From the NCBI RefSeq assembly GCF_001039355.2, contig NW_019774825.1, positions 101,537 to 165,536 on the forward strand: 64,000 nucleotides of DNA, written 5' to 3'. The notes beneath the pieces were generated by a model, which was not told where the DNA came from, did not search any database, and saw nothing but the letters and a program-made list of their open reading frames with translations. The DNA comes from Lingula anatina (Eukaryota; Brachiopoda; Lingulata; Lingulida; Lingulidae). The position numbers and the translations under genes were made by a program. This document shows, piece after piece, positions 1-64,000 of this stretch (position 1 is the first letter of the stretch; the number at the start of each line of letters is the position of its first letter).

Positions 1-64000
<64,000 letters not shown>

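Overview
This is eukaryotic, intron-rich, AT-rich genomic DNA from an animal. It carries one recognisable gene, on the minus strand and spanning the whole window: an orthologue of PTPRN/PTPRN2 (IA-2/ICA512 and phogrin), the receptor-type protein tyrosine phosphatase-like protein of dense-core secretory vesicles. I rebuilt ten successive coding exons from splice sites, reading phase and family motifs. Together they give 316 in-frame codons. The dense load of short palindromic DNA transposons, the microsatellites and the long introns suggest a marine invertebrate, possibly a deuterostome. The clade cannot be fixed from the sequence.

Layout in transcription order, from high to low coordinates. 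Exons at 64000-63981, 63069-62914 and 61545-61443 encode luminal sequence ending at the start of the membrane-proximal luminal domain. Exons at 55093-55010, one 77-nt exon present twice (50020-49944 and 45446-45370) and 31918-31845 encode the rest of that domain. The exon at 22490-22299 encodes the transmembrane helix. Exons at 21987-21845, 791-737 and 45-1 encode the juxtamembrane cytosolic segment up to the N-terminal edge of the PTP domain. The catalytic domain, the signal peptide and the N-terminal luminal region lie outside the window. Introns range from about 0.3 kb to about 21 kb.

Two parts of the assembly look artificially duplicated. About 4.5 kb (43.5-48.0 kb) is repeated at 48.0-52.2 kb, including the 77-nt exon, with lone N characters at 46914, 48000 and 51155. 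About 0.7 kb is repeated on the two sides of the 676-N gap at 57551-58226. Both look like unmerged haplotypes or contig overlaps. Splicing both exon copies would break the reading frame.

The introns hold many short non-autonomous DNA transposons with clear target-site duplications. Two families have CAGG...CCTG ends and perfect 5-bp duplications (five complete copies). A large palindromic set has TTA or TAA duplications (PIF/Harbinger-like), including an almost perfectly palindromic 109-bp element built from CCTATAGGATC units. There is also a GC-rich 766-bp element with a TATA-like box. I found no RNA gene, no CRISPR and no second protein-coding gene I can support.
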